Shown in pieces: positions 38,789-46,627 of a stretch of 64,000 nucleotides of DNA. Numbering within the stretch: the stretch's first letter is position 1; each line of letters starts with the position of its first letter. The stretch is from positions 682,001 to 746,000 of the forward strand of contig CAVZGN010000001.1 in the NCBI GenBank assembly GCA_963774895.1, written 5' to 3'. This DNA is from REEB76 sp963774895 (GTDB lineage Bacteria; Pseudomonadota; Gammaproteobacteria; Natronospirales; REEB76). Below the pieces are notes generated by a model. The model was not told the DNA's origin. It worked only from the letters and a program-made list of their open reading frames with translations, and made no database searches. Both the position numbers and the translations under genes were made by a program.

Positions 38789-39511
38789 ATGCAGCCTTTA
38801 CCGGTAGCAGCCACTGATACCCAGGCAACGCACTATGCCACTCCCGAGGAGCTGGCCAATCTGTTGTTAGCCCAGGCGCGCACCGTCCTGGACCAGGCGG
38901 ACAAAACCGATAGATGGCATGAAGGCCGGCAGTATATGCAGGCCGCCATGCGCGAGGGCAGCACCGAAGCTTGCCAGACTATGGCCTTCTGCCACCTCAC
39001 CGGCGAGAACGGCTTCAAGATCGATCCAGCGGCGGCCCTCGAATACATGAATACCTGGCGACGTACCGCCATGCGCGCGCTGCGCATCCAGGTGGACAAG
39101 CTGCATTGCGAAATTTTTGAAAAGGTATCCGCGAAGTTCGCAGCACTGTGGCGGCGCTGCAGCACCGAAATCACTCCTGATACGGCACTCGCCATGCTGG
39201 GCCGGACCATTGTCGGCTACCGTCTCTACCACCGCTATCCCGGTGCCCAAGGCCCCAAGGAGATCCTGGTGCTGGAACTGGACGACGGCAGCGCCGTGGA
39301 GATTATCAATCACTTCGGCAGCATCGGAGCGACCGGCAGCCGGGTAGCAGGTGGTCAGCGTGAGCTGGATGCGTACATGCAGGATCACTGGAGCAGCCGC
39401 CTGAGCGTGGCCCTTGGTGACGCTGCCGACAGCAGCGCGGCCACGGCGCTATATCACAATCACGAATTCGAAGTGTTCACAAAATGGAGTGCCAGCGATG
39501 AAATCCGCTAA
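38789..39511 (+). CDS. Unknown protein with a Sel1-like helical part and a C-terminal domain shared with the next gene
   Basis: A 240-residue soluble protein; I do not recognise a full-length family. Residues about 45-90 (GRQYMQAAMREGSTEACQTM, then TGENGFKIDPAAALEYM) resemble a Sel1/TPR-like repeat. The part from about residue 150 (LGRTIVGYRL, ILVLELDDGSAVEI) aligns with the small protein encoded next (FGMQVVGLDL, LFLMFDDGTYYEF). No signal peptide or membrane helix is seen. The start at 38789 is chosen over 38735, which would place the start close to operator site 2. First gene of the unit facing the WYL regulator. Confidence 0.7.
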   Translation: MQPLPVAATDTQATHYATPEELANLLLAQARTVLDQADKTDRWHEGRQYMQAAMREGSTEACQTMAFCHLTGENGFKIDPAAALEYMNTWRRTAMRALRIQVDKLHCEIFEKVSAKFAALWRRCSTEITPDTALAMLGRTIVGYRLYHRYPGAQGPKEILVLELDDGSAVEIINHFGSIGATGSRVAGGQRELDAYMQDHWSSRLSVALGDAADSSAATALYHNHEFEVFTKWSASDEIR

Positions 39512-39785
39512 TCCGCTCTTCGGCATGCAGGTCGTGGGCCTCGATCTCAAATGGGCAAAGCGCCATGACAGCAGCCCCACCAGCGGCCTGTTTCTCATGT
39601 TCGACGACGGCACCTATTACGAATTCCACACCAGCAAGGGTTATCTGGAGATGGGTCGGCATTTATCATCGCAGCGCGATAAAACTGCAGACCCGCGGCT
39701 CGCCAGCCATTACGTGGCGGCCTCCGGTCGATTACCGCAGCCGTCAGAGACGCTTAACCCGGTTGTCAAACCTGCCAATCATTAA
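39498..39785 (+). CDS. Small unknown protein, paralogous to the C-terminus of its upstream neighbour
   Basis: A 95-residue protein starting MKSANPLFGMQVVGLDLKWA. Its ATG lies 14 bases inside the previous gene, after GGAG, so translation is probably coupled. The segment FGMQVVGLDL...LFLMFDDGTYYEF is a beta-rich domain repeated in the upstream protein. The tail is Pro-rich. Function unknown. Confidence 0.7.
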   Translation: MKSANPLFGMQVVGLDLKWAKRHDSSPTSGLFLMFDDGTYYEFHTSKGYLEMGRHLSSQRDKTADPRLASHYVAASGRLPQPSETLNPVVKPANH

Positions 39786-39799
39786 TCGCTGAGATTTTC

Positions 39800-40084
39800 A
39801 TGACTTGGGGTGATCCCACGCGCACAAACTGGAACATCCCCGACGATGCACGCATCGTACAGGAGGACGACAGCTGGACCATCTACCATTCAGCTGCCAA
39901 CGCGCACCTCTATATATACCCAGCCTGCTACCACGTGCAAGCGCTGCCATTGAATGCCGATGATCTGCTGCGTCTAATGAATGTGCTGGCAACCTCGACA
40001 ATTCAACCGCAACAGCGACAAGATGAGACCAAGCCTCTGGATGAAATCAATAATTCGAAGTTCGGCGACGACATGTTCGCTTGA
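39800..40084 (+). CDS. Small unknown protein, third gene of the WYL-linked unit
   Basis: A 94-residue acidic protein (MTWGDPTRTNWNIPDDARIV), starting 15 bases after the previous stop. The middle reads like a small beta domain (SWTIYHSAANAHLYIYPACY) followed by a helix (NADDLLRLMNVLA) and a polar tail. No recognised family, signal or membrane helix. Spacing supports one transcript with the two genes before it. Confidence 0.65.
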   Translation: MTWGDPTRTNWNIPDDARIVQEDDSWTIYHSAANAHLYIYPACYHVQALPLNADDLLRLMNVLATSTIQPQQRQDETKPLDEINNSKFGDDMFA

Positions 40085-40216
40085 TTTAAATAACCCTGTC
40101 GAAGGGCGTATCATCTAGTCTGATCGATGAGGCCCACAGCGACCGACATTGATGAGCGCCAGGGCTGGGCACTGCTCAAGCGATCTCCAACAGTAGTAAT
40201 CAAGAGGAATCCCTAT

Positions 40217-40612
40217 ATGAACATTAAACCGTTTCTTGATGCCTGGTCCCCACGGCTGTTGAGTGTGTTGCGCATCGTAGTGGCGATTCTTTACATCGAA
40301 CATGGCACTTCCAAGTTCTTCGGCTTCCCCATGGGCATGGGCCACATCCCGCTGTTTTCGCTCATCGGCCTCGCCGGCGTGCTGGAGATCGGCGGTAGCA
40401 TCTTATTGTTCTTAGGCCTGTTCACCCGTCCGGTGGGCTTCATCCTCTCGGGCCAAATGGCTTTTGCCTATTTCATCGCGCATGCACCTCACAGCCCGTA
40501 TCCTCTGGTTAATCACGGCGAGGCAGCGGTATTCTACTGCTTCGTATTCCTGTATTTTGCCGCCGCCGGCGGCGGCCCGTGGAGCTTCGACCACTGGTTC
40601 CGGCATAAATAA
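40217..40612 (+). CDS. DoxX-family membrane protein
   Basis: A 131-residue inner-membrane protein with four helices and the DoxX pattern (LLSVLRIVVAILYIEHGTSKFFGFP, GVLEIGGSILLFLGLFTRPVGF, AFAYFIAHAP). The ATG at 40217 follows AGAGGA; an earlier in-frame ATG at 40127 would add 30 unrelated residues. DoxX proteins are linked to redox or sulfur metabolism; the role here is open. Confidence 0.88.
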   Translation: MNIKPFLDAWSPRLLSVLRIVVAILYIEHGTSKFFGFPMGMGHIPLFSLIGLAGVLEIGGSILLFLGLFTRPVGFILSGQMAFAYFIAHAPHSPYPLVNHGEAAVFYCFVFLYFAAAGGGPWSFDHWFRHK

Positions 40613-40658
40613 GATTGCATTCCGCGGTCATCGAATAATTAACATGGGAGGTGCGTGG

Positions 40659-41210
40659 ATGGAACAGAAATCCACGTTTGTGACGGTAGTGGCGTGGCTG
40701 TTCATCATTTTCAGCGCCATGGGTATCCTGATCATGCTCATGGAAGGTTTCGTATTCTCCATGCTCCCGTTCGACAAACTCGCGGAAGCCGGCGGGGTAC
40801 ACGGCGCAACTCCACCACCGTTCGCACCCGTGTTCTTCAAAGCGTTCCTGGGATGGATAATTGCCGTGGCTCTGCTGTTTCAGGGCTGGGTATTGGTATC
40901 ATCCATCGGTCTATTGATGCGCAAGAACTGGGCGCGCATTTCCTTCATCGTGTTTCTGGTACTGAGTCTGATCTGGAACGGCCTGTATTTGATTTTTGCA
41001 GTCCTGATGGCCGTGGGTGTGCAATTTATTCCAGAGACTTCCGGGGTACTAGATATGCGGCCTTTCATGCAGGCCTTCATGGGTATGCTGGCGGTGATCA
41101 TGCTCGCGTTCATTGTGCTGTTCGCCTGGATACTGAAGAAACTGACGTCGGAGGACATCCGCAAGGAATTCGTCAAGCCAGCGGATAAGCCGGATGCATT
41201 AGCGGCTTGA
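40659..41210 (+). CDS. Unknown four-helix membrane protein
   Basis: A 183-residue hydrophobic protein with four likely membrane helices (about 8-28, 60-85, 95-120, 140-165) and a charged C-terminal tail (KKLTSEDIRKEFVKPADK). The start at 40659 follows a perfect GGGAGGTG; longer in-frame starts run back through the doxX gene. I do not recognise the family. Confidence 0.75.
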   Translation: MEQKSTFVTVVAWLFIIFSAMGILIMLMEGFVFSMLPFDKLAEAGGVHGATPPPFAPVFFKAFLGWIIAVALLFQGWVLVSSIGLLMRKNWARISFIVFLVLSLIWNGLYLIFAVLMAVGVQFIPETSGVLDMRPFMQAFMGMLAVIMLAFIVLFAWILKKLTSEDIRKEFVKPADKPDALAA

Positions 41211-41286
41211 AGCTGGTGGGTGTTCTGGTGATAAACCAGGCAGGCAGGAGCAGGATATCAGGCAGTTGCATTAATTTAATACAGCG

Positions 41287-41547
41287 ATGAAAAAAATCAA
41301 ACATGAAACAGAATTAGTGCATGAGGCCATACTGGCCGGCGTCAAATACGCCGAGAAACGGAAAGCCGCCATCTTCGAACCCACGGATTCGGCCGCGGAT
41401 AAGATCTTATATATATATAGATTGCTCGTACACGATAAACTGATCCAACCCTTGCCGGAAGACCAAGTCTCGCAGCAAACTATGCGCCACAAGCTGGCCA
41501 TCTGGTATAGCAAGCAGCTACCCGAAGATCATCCATTGTTGAATTAA
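41287..41547 (+). CDS. Small conserved protein, probably DUF5062 family
   Basis: An 86-residue soluble protein (MKKIKHETELVHEAILAGVK) with the conserved centre KILYIYRLLVHDKLIQPLPED and the ending WYSKQLPEDHPLLN. From memory this matches DUF5062, known from marine gammaproteobacteria; a profile search would settle it. Function unknown. Confidence 0.7.
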   Translation: MKKIKHETELVHEAILAGVKYAEKRKAAIFEPTDSAADKILYIYRLLVHDKLIQPLPEDQVSQQTMRHKLAIWYSKQLPEDHPLLN

Positions 41548-41583
41548 AGTAAGCCCGTATGTCGATTACACCACGAGCGCCTG

Positions 41584-41976
41584 ATGCCAACCAGTAACGA
41601 TTCTGAGCGGCGGCGGTTCCGGCGCTTCCGTTTCCCTTCGATCATCCGCATCCGCGAAGGCGAACACTTGCACGATTGCAGGATCATCGACTTATCGTTA
41701 CACGGCTTTCGGGCACGTTGTCCGAGCGGCTGGCGACCTGACAGCGGCGCCCGCCTTGCGGTGGAATGGCGCGTGGCGGACATCATAAAGCTTGATATGC
41801 AGGCTGACGTCATGCGAATCAAGAACGGGGTCATTGGCTGCCAGTGGCAGGCACACGATGCGGAAAGCTCTGCGTACTTGCAGCGTCTGATCGAAATCAG
41901 CGGCTTGCGCAAGCAAGCCCGGGATCGGGAGCTGGAGGCACTGAAAGCACAGAATGACCCGGATAGTCATAAGTGA
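41584..41976 (+). CDS. PilZ-domain cyclic-di-GMP receptor
   Basis: A 130-residue protein consisting of one PilZ domain. It has the arginine motif ERRRFRRFRF (residues 8-17) and the downstream DLSLHGFRARC, the two c-di-GMP contact motifs, then a helical tail. It is a likely effector for the GGDEF-EAL proteins of this window. Its stop overlaps the start of the next gene, a membrane protein that could be its partner. Confidence 0.88.
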   Translation: MPTSNDSERRRFRRFRFPSIIRIREGEHLHDCRIIDLSLHGFRARCPSGWRPDSGARLAVEWRVADIIKLDMQADVMRIKNGVIGCQWQAHDAESSAYLQRLIEISGLRKQARDRELEALKAQNDPDSHK

Positions 41977-42521
41977 CCTGGGCCAAACCTGCTTACTTTA
42001 TGTCCCCCATAAAATCCACATTTTTAAACACCACTGAGCTGGCCGACAAGATCTACTGGTTCCAGTTGCATGTGTTCCAGGTGTGTACCTGGTTATTCTG
42101 TACCATCCCCTGCATCGCGCTGGTTATCTATCTCTCTCCTGCCTTCATGTCTTTCATGAGCCATGGTCCGCAGCGTTCTTCGATGGTGGTATTGAAAGTG
42201 ATGGTGGTGGTGCCCATCGTCTTTTTATTTATGGGCTTGCAATACCTGGCCAATCTGGTGGCCGCGGTTTTCAGTGTGCTATTCATCCGTATGATCGTGC
42301 GCGCTCTGCCCGCACTGGAAGCACCCGCAGCCCTGCTGCAATTTTATTCGGATCAGCGCTGGCTATATCAGTCGCGCGGGACCAAACATTTTCCCTGGTG
42401 GGTCTTCCTGTGGGGCAGCATGCACAAAAACGAACGCCTGATCCGCTGGTGCGAGCGCTTGACGGCAGGCACGATTTCTCTGGTCTACGGCGGATCGGGT
42501 TCGACGAATCGGATTGAGTAA
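41973..42521 (+). CDS. Unknown membrane protein coupled to the PilZ gene
   Basis: A 182-residue protein with two strong membrane helices (about 38-58 and 73-108) and a cytoplasmic basic C-terminal part (RTLVRALPALEAP-like helix followed by QRWLYQSRGTKHFPWW). A GTG at 41973 overlaps the PilZ stop; an ATG at 42000 is a possible later start. No recognised family. The overlap suggests that both act together. Confidence 0.65.
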   Translation: MTWAKPAYFMSPIKSTFLNTTELADKIYWFQLHVFQVCTWLFCTIPCIALVIYLSPAFMSFMSHGPQRSSMVVLKVMVVVPIVFLFMGLQYLANLVAAVFSVLFIRMIVRALPALEAPAALLQFYSDQRWLYQSRGTKHFPWWVFLWGSMHKNERLIRWCERLTAGTISLVYGGSGSTNRIE

Positions 42522-42678
42522 GCAGCGGCAGTGCGTTTATCGCGAGTGTCTTGCGAAATATTCCGGCCGCGCACCGGGGCAGTGCGCGGCGTCAATCCCC
42601 GTCTATGAATGCCCCGCGGTGTTGCTGCTGGCTGTGTGAAGGCGATGTTGCCGCACACTAGCCAATAGGCAGCAGTCA

Positions 42679-42957
42679 TCAAAGTCTGAAATGTTCTGAT
42701 CCTGAACTGAAATAATCCTCGAACGTGGTGTTACTTTGCTCGGTGACATATTTTTCTTGCTGTTCATTTTTAATCTGTGCTTGATTGCTCGTCTTGGCGG
42801 CTTCTGGAGCCGCGGGTTTCGCGGCTTTCATGCGTATCTTCCGTACCTTCAACCTCGCCTTCCTGGCAGGTTTGGCGACTCGGCGTGCTTTCTTGCGCTT
42901 CGGGGCGGCCTTCTTTGCGGTCTTTGCACGGCCGCGGGATCTGGTTTTCTTTGCCAT
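42679..42957 (-). CDS. Small histone-H1-like basic protein
   Basis: A 92-residue protein whose first 50 residues are almost all Lys, Arg and Ala in KKA/RKA steps (MAKKTRSRGRAKTAKKAAPK), like bacterial H1-like and AlgP-type nucleoid proteins. The last 40 residues are polar and acidic. A GAGGA site lies 8 bases before the ATG, supporting translation. It may bind DNA or RNA without sequence specificity; the acidic tail is unusual. Confidence 0.7.
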   Translation of the reverse strand: MAKKTRSRGRAKTAKKAAPKRKKARRVAKPARKARLKVRKIRMKAAKPAAPEAAKTSNQAQIKNEQQEKYVTEQSNTTFEDYFSSGSEHFRL

Positions 42958-43187
42958 GCTGGTATCCTCGATAAGTGACTGAGCCAGAGAATTTACAAAA
43001 ATCAGACTACGGTTGCTACCTCGGGTCAGCCATGATCTGGGTCAAGCTTTCAGGGCCGCCTGGGGACTGGGCCCGGTGGACTGGACCCCAACCGGCATGG
43101 TTTTTAGGGCTTAGCCTGACCTCGATCAATGCGCAAATATGGCCAGAAGGCTAGCCTGAACCCGTGTTTCCATAAGGCGGCAGGCAC

Positions 43188-43853
43188 ATGGCAAGCCTAT
43201 TCCCCAACCGCTCGGTCGCCGGCAGATTGCTGGCCGAACGTCTACGTGCCTATGCGGGTCGCAATGAGGTGATCGTGCTGGCGCTGCCGCGGGGCGGTGT
43301 CCCCGTGGGTTTTGAAGTAGCTCACGCTTTGGGCGTGGAGCTGGACGTGCTGATCGTGCGCAAGCTGGGAGTACCGCAGCAGCCGGAACTGGCCATGGGC
43401 GCCATCGCCTCCGGCGGCGCCCGTTATCTCAACGAAGAAGTGCTGCGGCTCGCGCATGTGTCGGATGCCGAGCTGCGCCAGGTGGTGGCGGCCGAGACCG
43501 CGGAGCTGGAACGGCGTGAACGCCTGTACCGCGGCAACCGGCTGCCACCGGATATCACCGGACGCACCGTTATCGTAGTGGACGATGGTATGGCGACCGG
43601 CGCATCCATGCGTGCGGCGGTTCTGGCGCTGCGTTCAAAGCGCCCGACGCACATCGTGGTGGCAGTGCCGGTGGCTCCCGAAGATGCGGGGGAGCGCCTG
43701 CAGGGTGCCGCCGATGAATTCGTGTGCCTACAGACCCCGAGAGATTTCTATGCGGTCGGCCAGTTCTATCTGGACTTCCAGCAAACCAGCGACGATGAGG
43801 TGCGCGCGTTGCTGAAACGCAGCCGCAGCCCTGCACAAAAGGAGCCAGCATGA
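43188..43853 (+). CDS. Phosphoribosyltransferase-like protein
   Basis: A 221-residue type I phosphoribosyltransferase-fold protein. The PRPP loop VIVVDDGMATGASMRAAV is typical; the N-terminal LALPRGGVPVGFEVA and LDVLIVRKLGVP complete the fold. Its substrate is unknown. It overlaps the next gene by 4 bases (ATGA). Close relatives are often next to, or fused with, erythromycin-esterase or alpha/beta-hydrolase domains, as in this operon. Confidence 0.88.
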   Translation: MASLFPNRSVAGRLLAERLRAYAGRNEVIVLALPRGGVPVGFEVAHALGVELDVLIVRKLGVPQQPELAMGAIASGGARYLNEEVLRLAHVSDAELRQVVAAETAELERRERLYRGNRLPPDITGRTVIVVDDGMATGASMRAAVLALRSKRPTHIVVAVPVAPEDAGERLQGAADEFVCLQTPRDFYAVGQFYLDFQQTSDDEVRALLKRSRSPAQKEPA

Positions 43854-45169
43854 GTCAACATGCACGCACGCCGTTTCTTGCGGTAAAAGCGCTGGCTCGC
43901 AAGCTTGAGGACAGCCCGCAGGATTACGATGCACTACTGGCCATGGCCGAGGACAAGCAGTTCGTGCTGCTGGGCGAAGCCACCCACGGCACCCGCGAGT
44001 TTTACCACATGCGCGCCGAGATCACCCGCCGCCTGATCACTGAACAGGGCTTCGATTCGGTGGCGGTGGAGGGCGACTGGCCGGATGCCTGGCGCGTGAA
44101 CCGTTACGTACACGGCCAGGGCGATGATGACGCCGAGAGTGCCTTGTCGGATTTCGAACGCTTTCCATTGTGGATGTGGCGCAACCGCGAGGTGCTGGAA
44201 TTCATCAGCTGGCTACGCACCTATAATGCCGACCTGCCCCTGGAGCGGCGCACCGGTTTCTACGGTCTGGATCTCTACAGTCTGTATCGCTCTGCGGATG
44301 CGGTGATCCATTATCTGGACAGTATTGATCCCGATGAAGGCCGGCACGCGCGTGAGCGCTATGCACTGCTGGATCATGTGCGCGATCCCCAGACCTATGG
44401 CTACCAGTCTGCCTTTGGGTTGAGGCCCGCGGCTCATCGGGAAGTGGTGGAGCAGTTGCGGCGCTTGCGCGAAGCCGACAATGTCTACCTGCAGAGCAAC
44501 GGTCTGGTAGACCTGGATGCGCAGTTCTTCGCCGAGCGCAACGCCGCAGTGGTAGTCAACGCCGAGACCTATTACCGCGCCATGTTCGGCAGCCGTATCA
44601 ACACCTGGAATCTGCGCGACGCACATATGTGCGACACCCTGTTCGCGCTCGCCGATTACCGCCGGCGCCGCGGTAGTCTCGGACGGGTGGTGGTGTGGGC
44701 GCATAATTCGCATGTGGGTGATGCACGCGCTACCGAGTCGCGCACGCGGGGCGAATGGAATCTGGGCCAGCTGGTGCGCGAGCGCGTCAGCAGTTCTTCG
44801 CTGCTCGCCGGCTTCACCACCTATACTGGTTATGTATCCGCAGCTTCCGAATGGGATGGCGATGTGCAGCATCGCTGGGTGCGGCCGGCGCTCAAGGATA
44901 GTTGTGAATATCTGTTCCACACTACCCATCTGGATCGATTCTTCCTGCCGCTGCAAACACCCGAAGCCAAGAGTTTGAAAGAAAGCATGCTGCAGCGCGC
45001 CATCGGCGTGATCTACGTGCCGCGCACCGAGCGCGCCAGCCATTATTTCGATGTGTCGTTGGCCTCGCAGTTGGACGCCGTATTCCATCTGGATGAGACC
45101 GCGGCACTGGAGCCGCTGGATATACCGGAGCATTGGCACCGGCGGGAAGCGGTGGCCGAGAGGATATAA
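43850..45169 (+). CDS. Erythromycin-esterase-family protein
   Basis: A 439-residue protein with the EreA/EreB-type motifs LLGEATHGTREFYHMRAEI (catalytic Glu and His), VEGDWPDAWRVNRYV and VWAHNSHVGDARAT. Chromosomal family members rarely act on erythromycin and most are uncharacterised. It is the middle of a tight operon: 4-base overlap upstream, 27-base gap downstream. Confidence 0.88.
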   Translation: MSQHARTPFLAVKALARKLEDSPQDYDALLAMAEDKQFVLLGEATHGTREFYHMRAEITRRLITEQGFDSVAVEGDWPDAWRVNRYVHGQGDDDAESALSDFERFPLWMWRNREVLEFISWLRTYNADLPLERRTGFYGLDLYSLYRSADAVIHYLDSIDPDEGRHARERYALLDHVRDPQTYGYQSAFGLRPAAHREVVEQLRRLREADNVYLQSNGLVDLDAQFFAERNAAVVVNAETYYRAMFGSRINTWNLRDAHMCDTLFALADYRRRRGSLGRVVVWAHNSHVGDARATESRTRGEWNLGQLVRERVSSSSLLAGFTTYTGYVSAASEWDGDVQHRWVRPALKDSCEYLFHTTHLDRFFLPLQTPEAKSLKESMLQRAIGVIYVPRTERASHYFDVSLASQLDAVFHLDETAALEPLDIPEHWHRREAVAERI

Positions 45170-45196
45170 AACCTACATGCGTAAGGAGTCAGCATC

Positions 45197-45898
45197 ATGT
45201 CCGTGATACGCAGCACCGAAATCGTGATCCCAGTGCAGCGCGCCGCGCTCCCCGGTATCTTGATCGTGCCGAGCGGCGCCCAAGGCATCGTCGCCTTCGC
45301 GCACGGCAGCGGCAGTAGCCGCTTTAGCAGTCGCAACCGCAGCGTTGCACAGGAACTCAATCAAGCGGGTTTCGCCACACTGTTGTTCGATCTGCTGACC
45401 GCCGACGAGAACGTGCGCGACAACCTGACAGCCGAATACCGTTTCAATATCCCGATGCTGGCGCGGCGCCTGGTGCAGGCGGTGGACTGGCTGTCGCAGG
45501 TGCCCGAGACCGGTGCCTTGCCGGTGGGATTGTTCGGTGCCAGCACCGGCGCGGCGGCGGCGCTGATCGCCGCGGCCGAACGTCCGCAGCGGGTGAAAGC
45601 CGTGGTCTCGCGCGGTGGGCGCGTGGATCTGGCAGATGTCTCTCTGCCGAAGGTGCGCGCACCCACACTGTTGGTGGTGGGTGAACTGGATCATCAGGTT
45701 GTCAACCTGAACAAACAGGCGGCAGCCCAGTTGAGCTGCGAACACCAGCTGGTGCTGGTACAGGGCGCCACCCATTTGTTCGAGGAACCCGGCGCGCTCG
45801 AGCAGGTCTCGGTACTGGCGGCCGACTGGTTCAGACGGCATCTGGCGCCACAGCCGCGTCTGGCACGTGCCGCAACCGCACTGCACATTGGAGATTAA
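45197..45898 (+). CDS. Alpha/beta hydrolase, dienelactone-hydrolase type
   Basis: A 233-residue alpha/beta hydrolase. The nucleophile elbow is GASTG with Ser116, the acid is probably the Asp of VVGELDHQV, and the base the His of GATHLFEE. An HGSGSSR oxyanion loop precedes it. Natural substrate unknown. A GGAG site precedes the ATG. Confidence 0.88.
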   Translation: MSVIRSTEIVIPVQRAALPGILIVPSGAQGIVAFAHGSGSSRFSSRNRSVAQELNQAGFATLLFDLLTADENVRDNLTAEYRFNIPMLARRLVQAVDWLSQVPETGALPVGLFGASTGAAAALIAAAERPQRVKAVVSRGGRVDLADVSLPKVRAPTLLVVGELDHQVVNLNKQAAAQLSCEHQLVLVQGATHLFEEPGALEQVSVLAADWFRRHLAPQPRLARAATALHIGD

Positions 45899-45900
45899 AC

Positions 45901-46494
45901 ATGCTCAACGTCGAACCGCATGCCGGCGTCGATAAGTCCACGAGCAACAACGTGATGGAAGCTATCCATCAACGGCGCGCCACGCGTGCATATTCACCGC
46001 GGCCGGTGAGCGAAGCCACGGTACGCAAATTGCTGGAGGCGGCGATCTGGGCGCCGAGCGCCAATAATCTGCAACCCTGGAGCTTTGTCATCATCCAGGA
46101 TCGCGTCTTGCTCAAGAAGATTTCCGATGGCGCCAAAAGATTATTGGCAAACGACCCCCACTGGCATACGCATCTGCCGCTGACCGATCCGGAATTCGAT
46201 ATTTTCTATGGTTGCGGCACGCTCATGGTGATCTGCGCGCAGACCGGCGGCTTCAATCCGGTAGGCGATTGTTACCTGGCCGGCCAGAACCTGATGCTCA
46301 CGGCCTGGTCCCTGGGGCTGGCCACCTGCCCGGTGGGACTGGCGCGGGATGTGCTGTAGACCGAGGCCATGAAGCGCCAGCTGCGCATACCCGTAGCGCT
46401 CACGCCGGTGCTGCCGATCATCGTGGGCTACGCCTCCACAGCCATGCCCAGGACCGAAAGGCATGCGCCCCAGATCCACACCTGGATAAAGTGA
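45901..46494 (+). pseudogene. Nitroreductase interrupted by an in-frame TAG
   Basis: The first 152 codons encode a nitroreductase (MEAIHQRRATRAYSPRPVSE, WAPSANNLQPWSFV, then LTAWSLGLATCPVG). A TAG at 46357-46359 stops it, but the same frame continues for 44 codons with the expected family C-terminus (TEAMKRQLRIP, VLPIIVGYAS, PQIHTWIK) to a TGA at 46492-46494. The total of 197 codons is a normal nitroreductase length, so a single point change or a sequencing error explains it. It starts 2 bases after the hydrolase stop. Confidence 0.85.
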
Positions 46495-46627
46495 CGCCAT
46501 AACCAACCGATAGCAGATTACCAATTTGGTGATTATGTCGTTAGCCGGGAAAATTTCCGGAAGTTGGTCCATAATCTGCGCTCTCCATGCCATTGCCTTA
46601 TCCACCAATCCTGCAGGAGGTTGAGCC

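Noticed and set aside
46495..46627. Structured RNA between the nitroreductase and propeller genes
   Set aside because: The AGCAGATTA/TAATCTGCG arms and short palindromes exist, but there is no promoter, terminator or known pattern to support an RNA gene.
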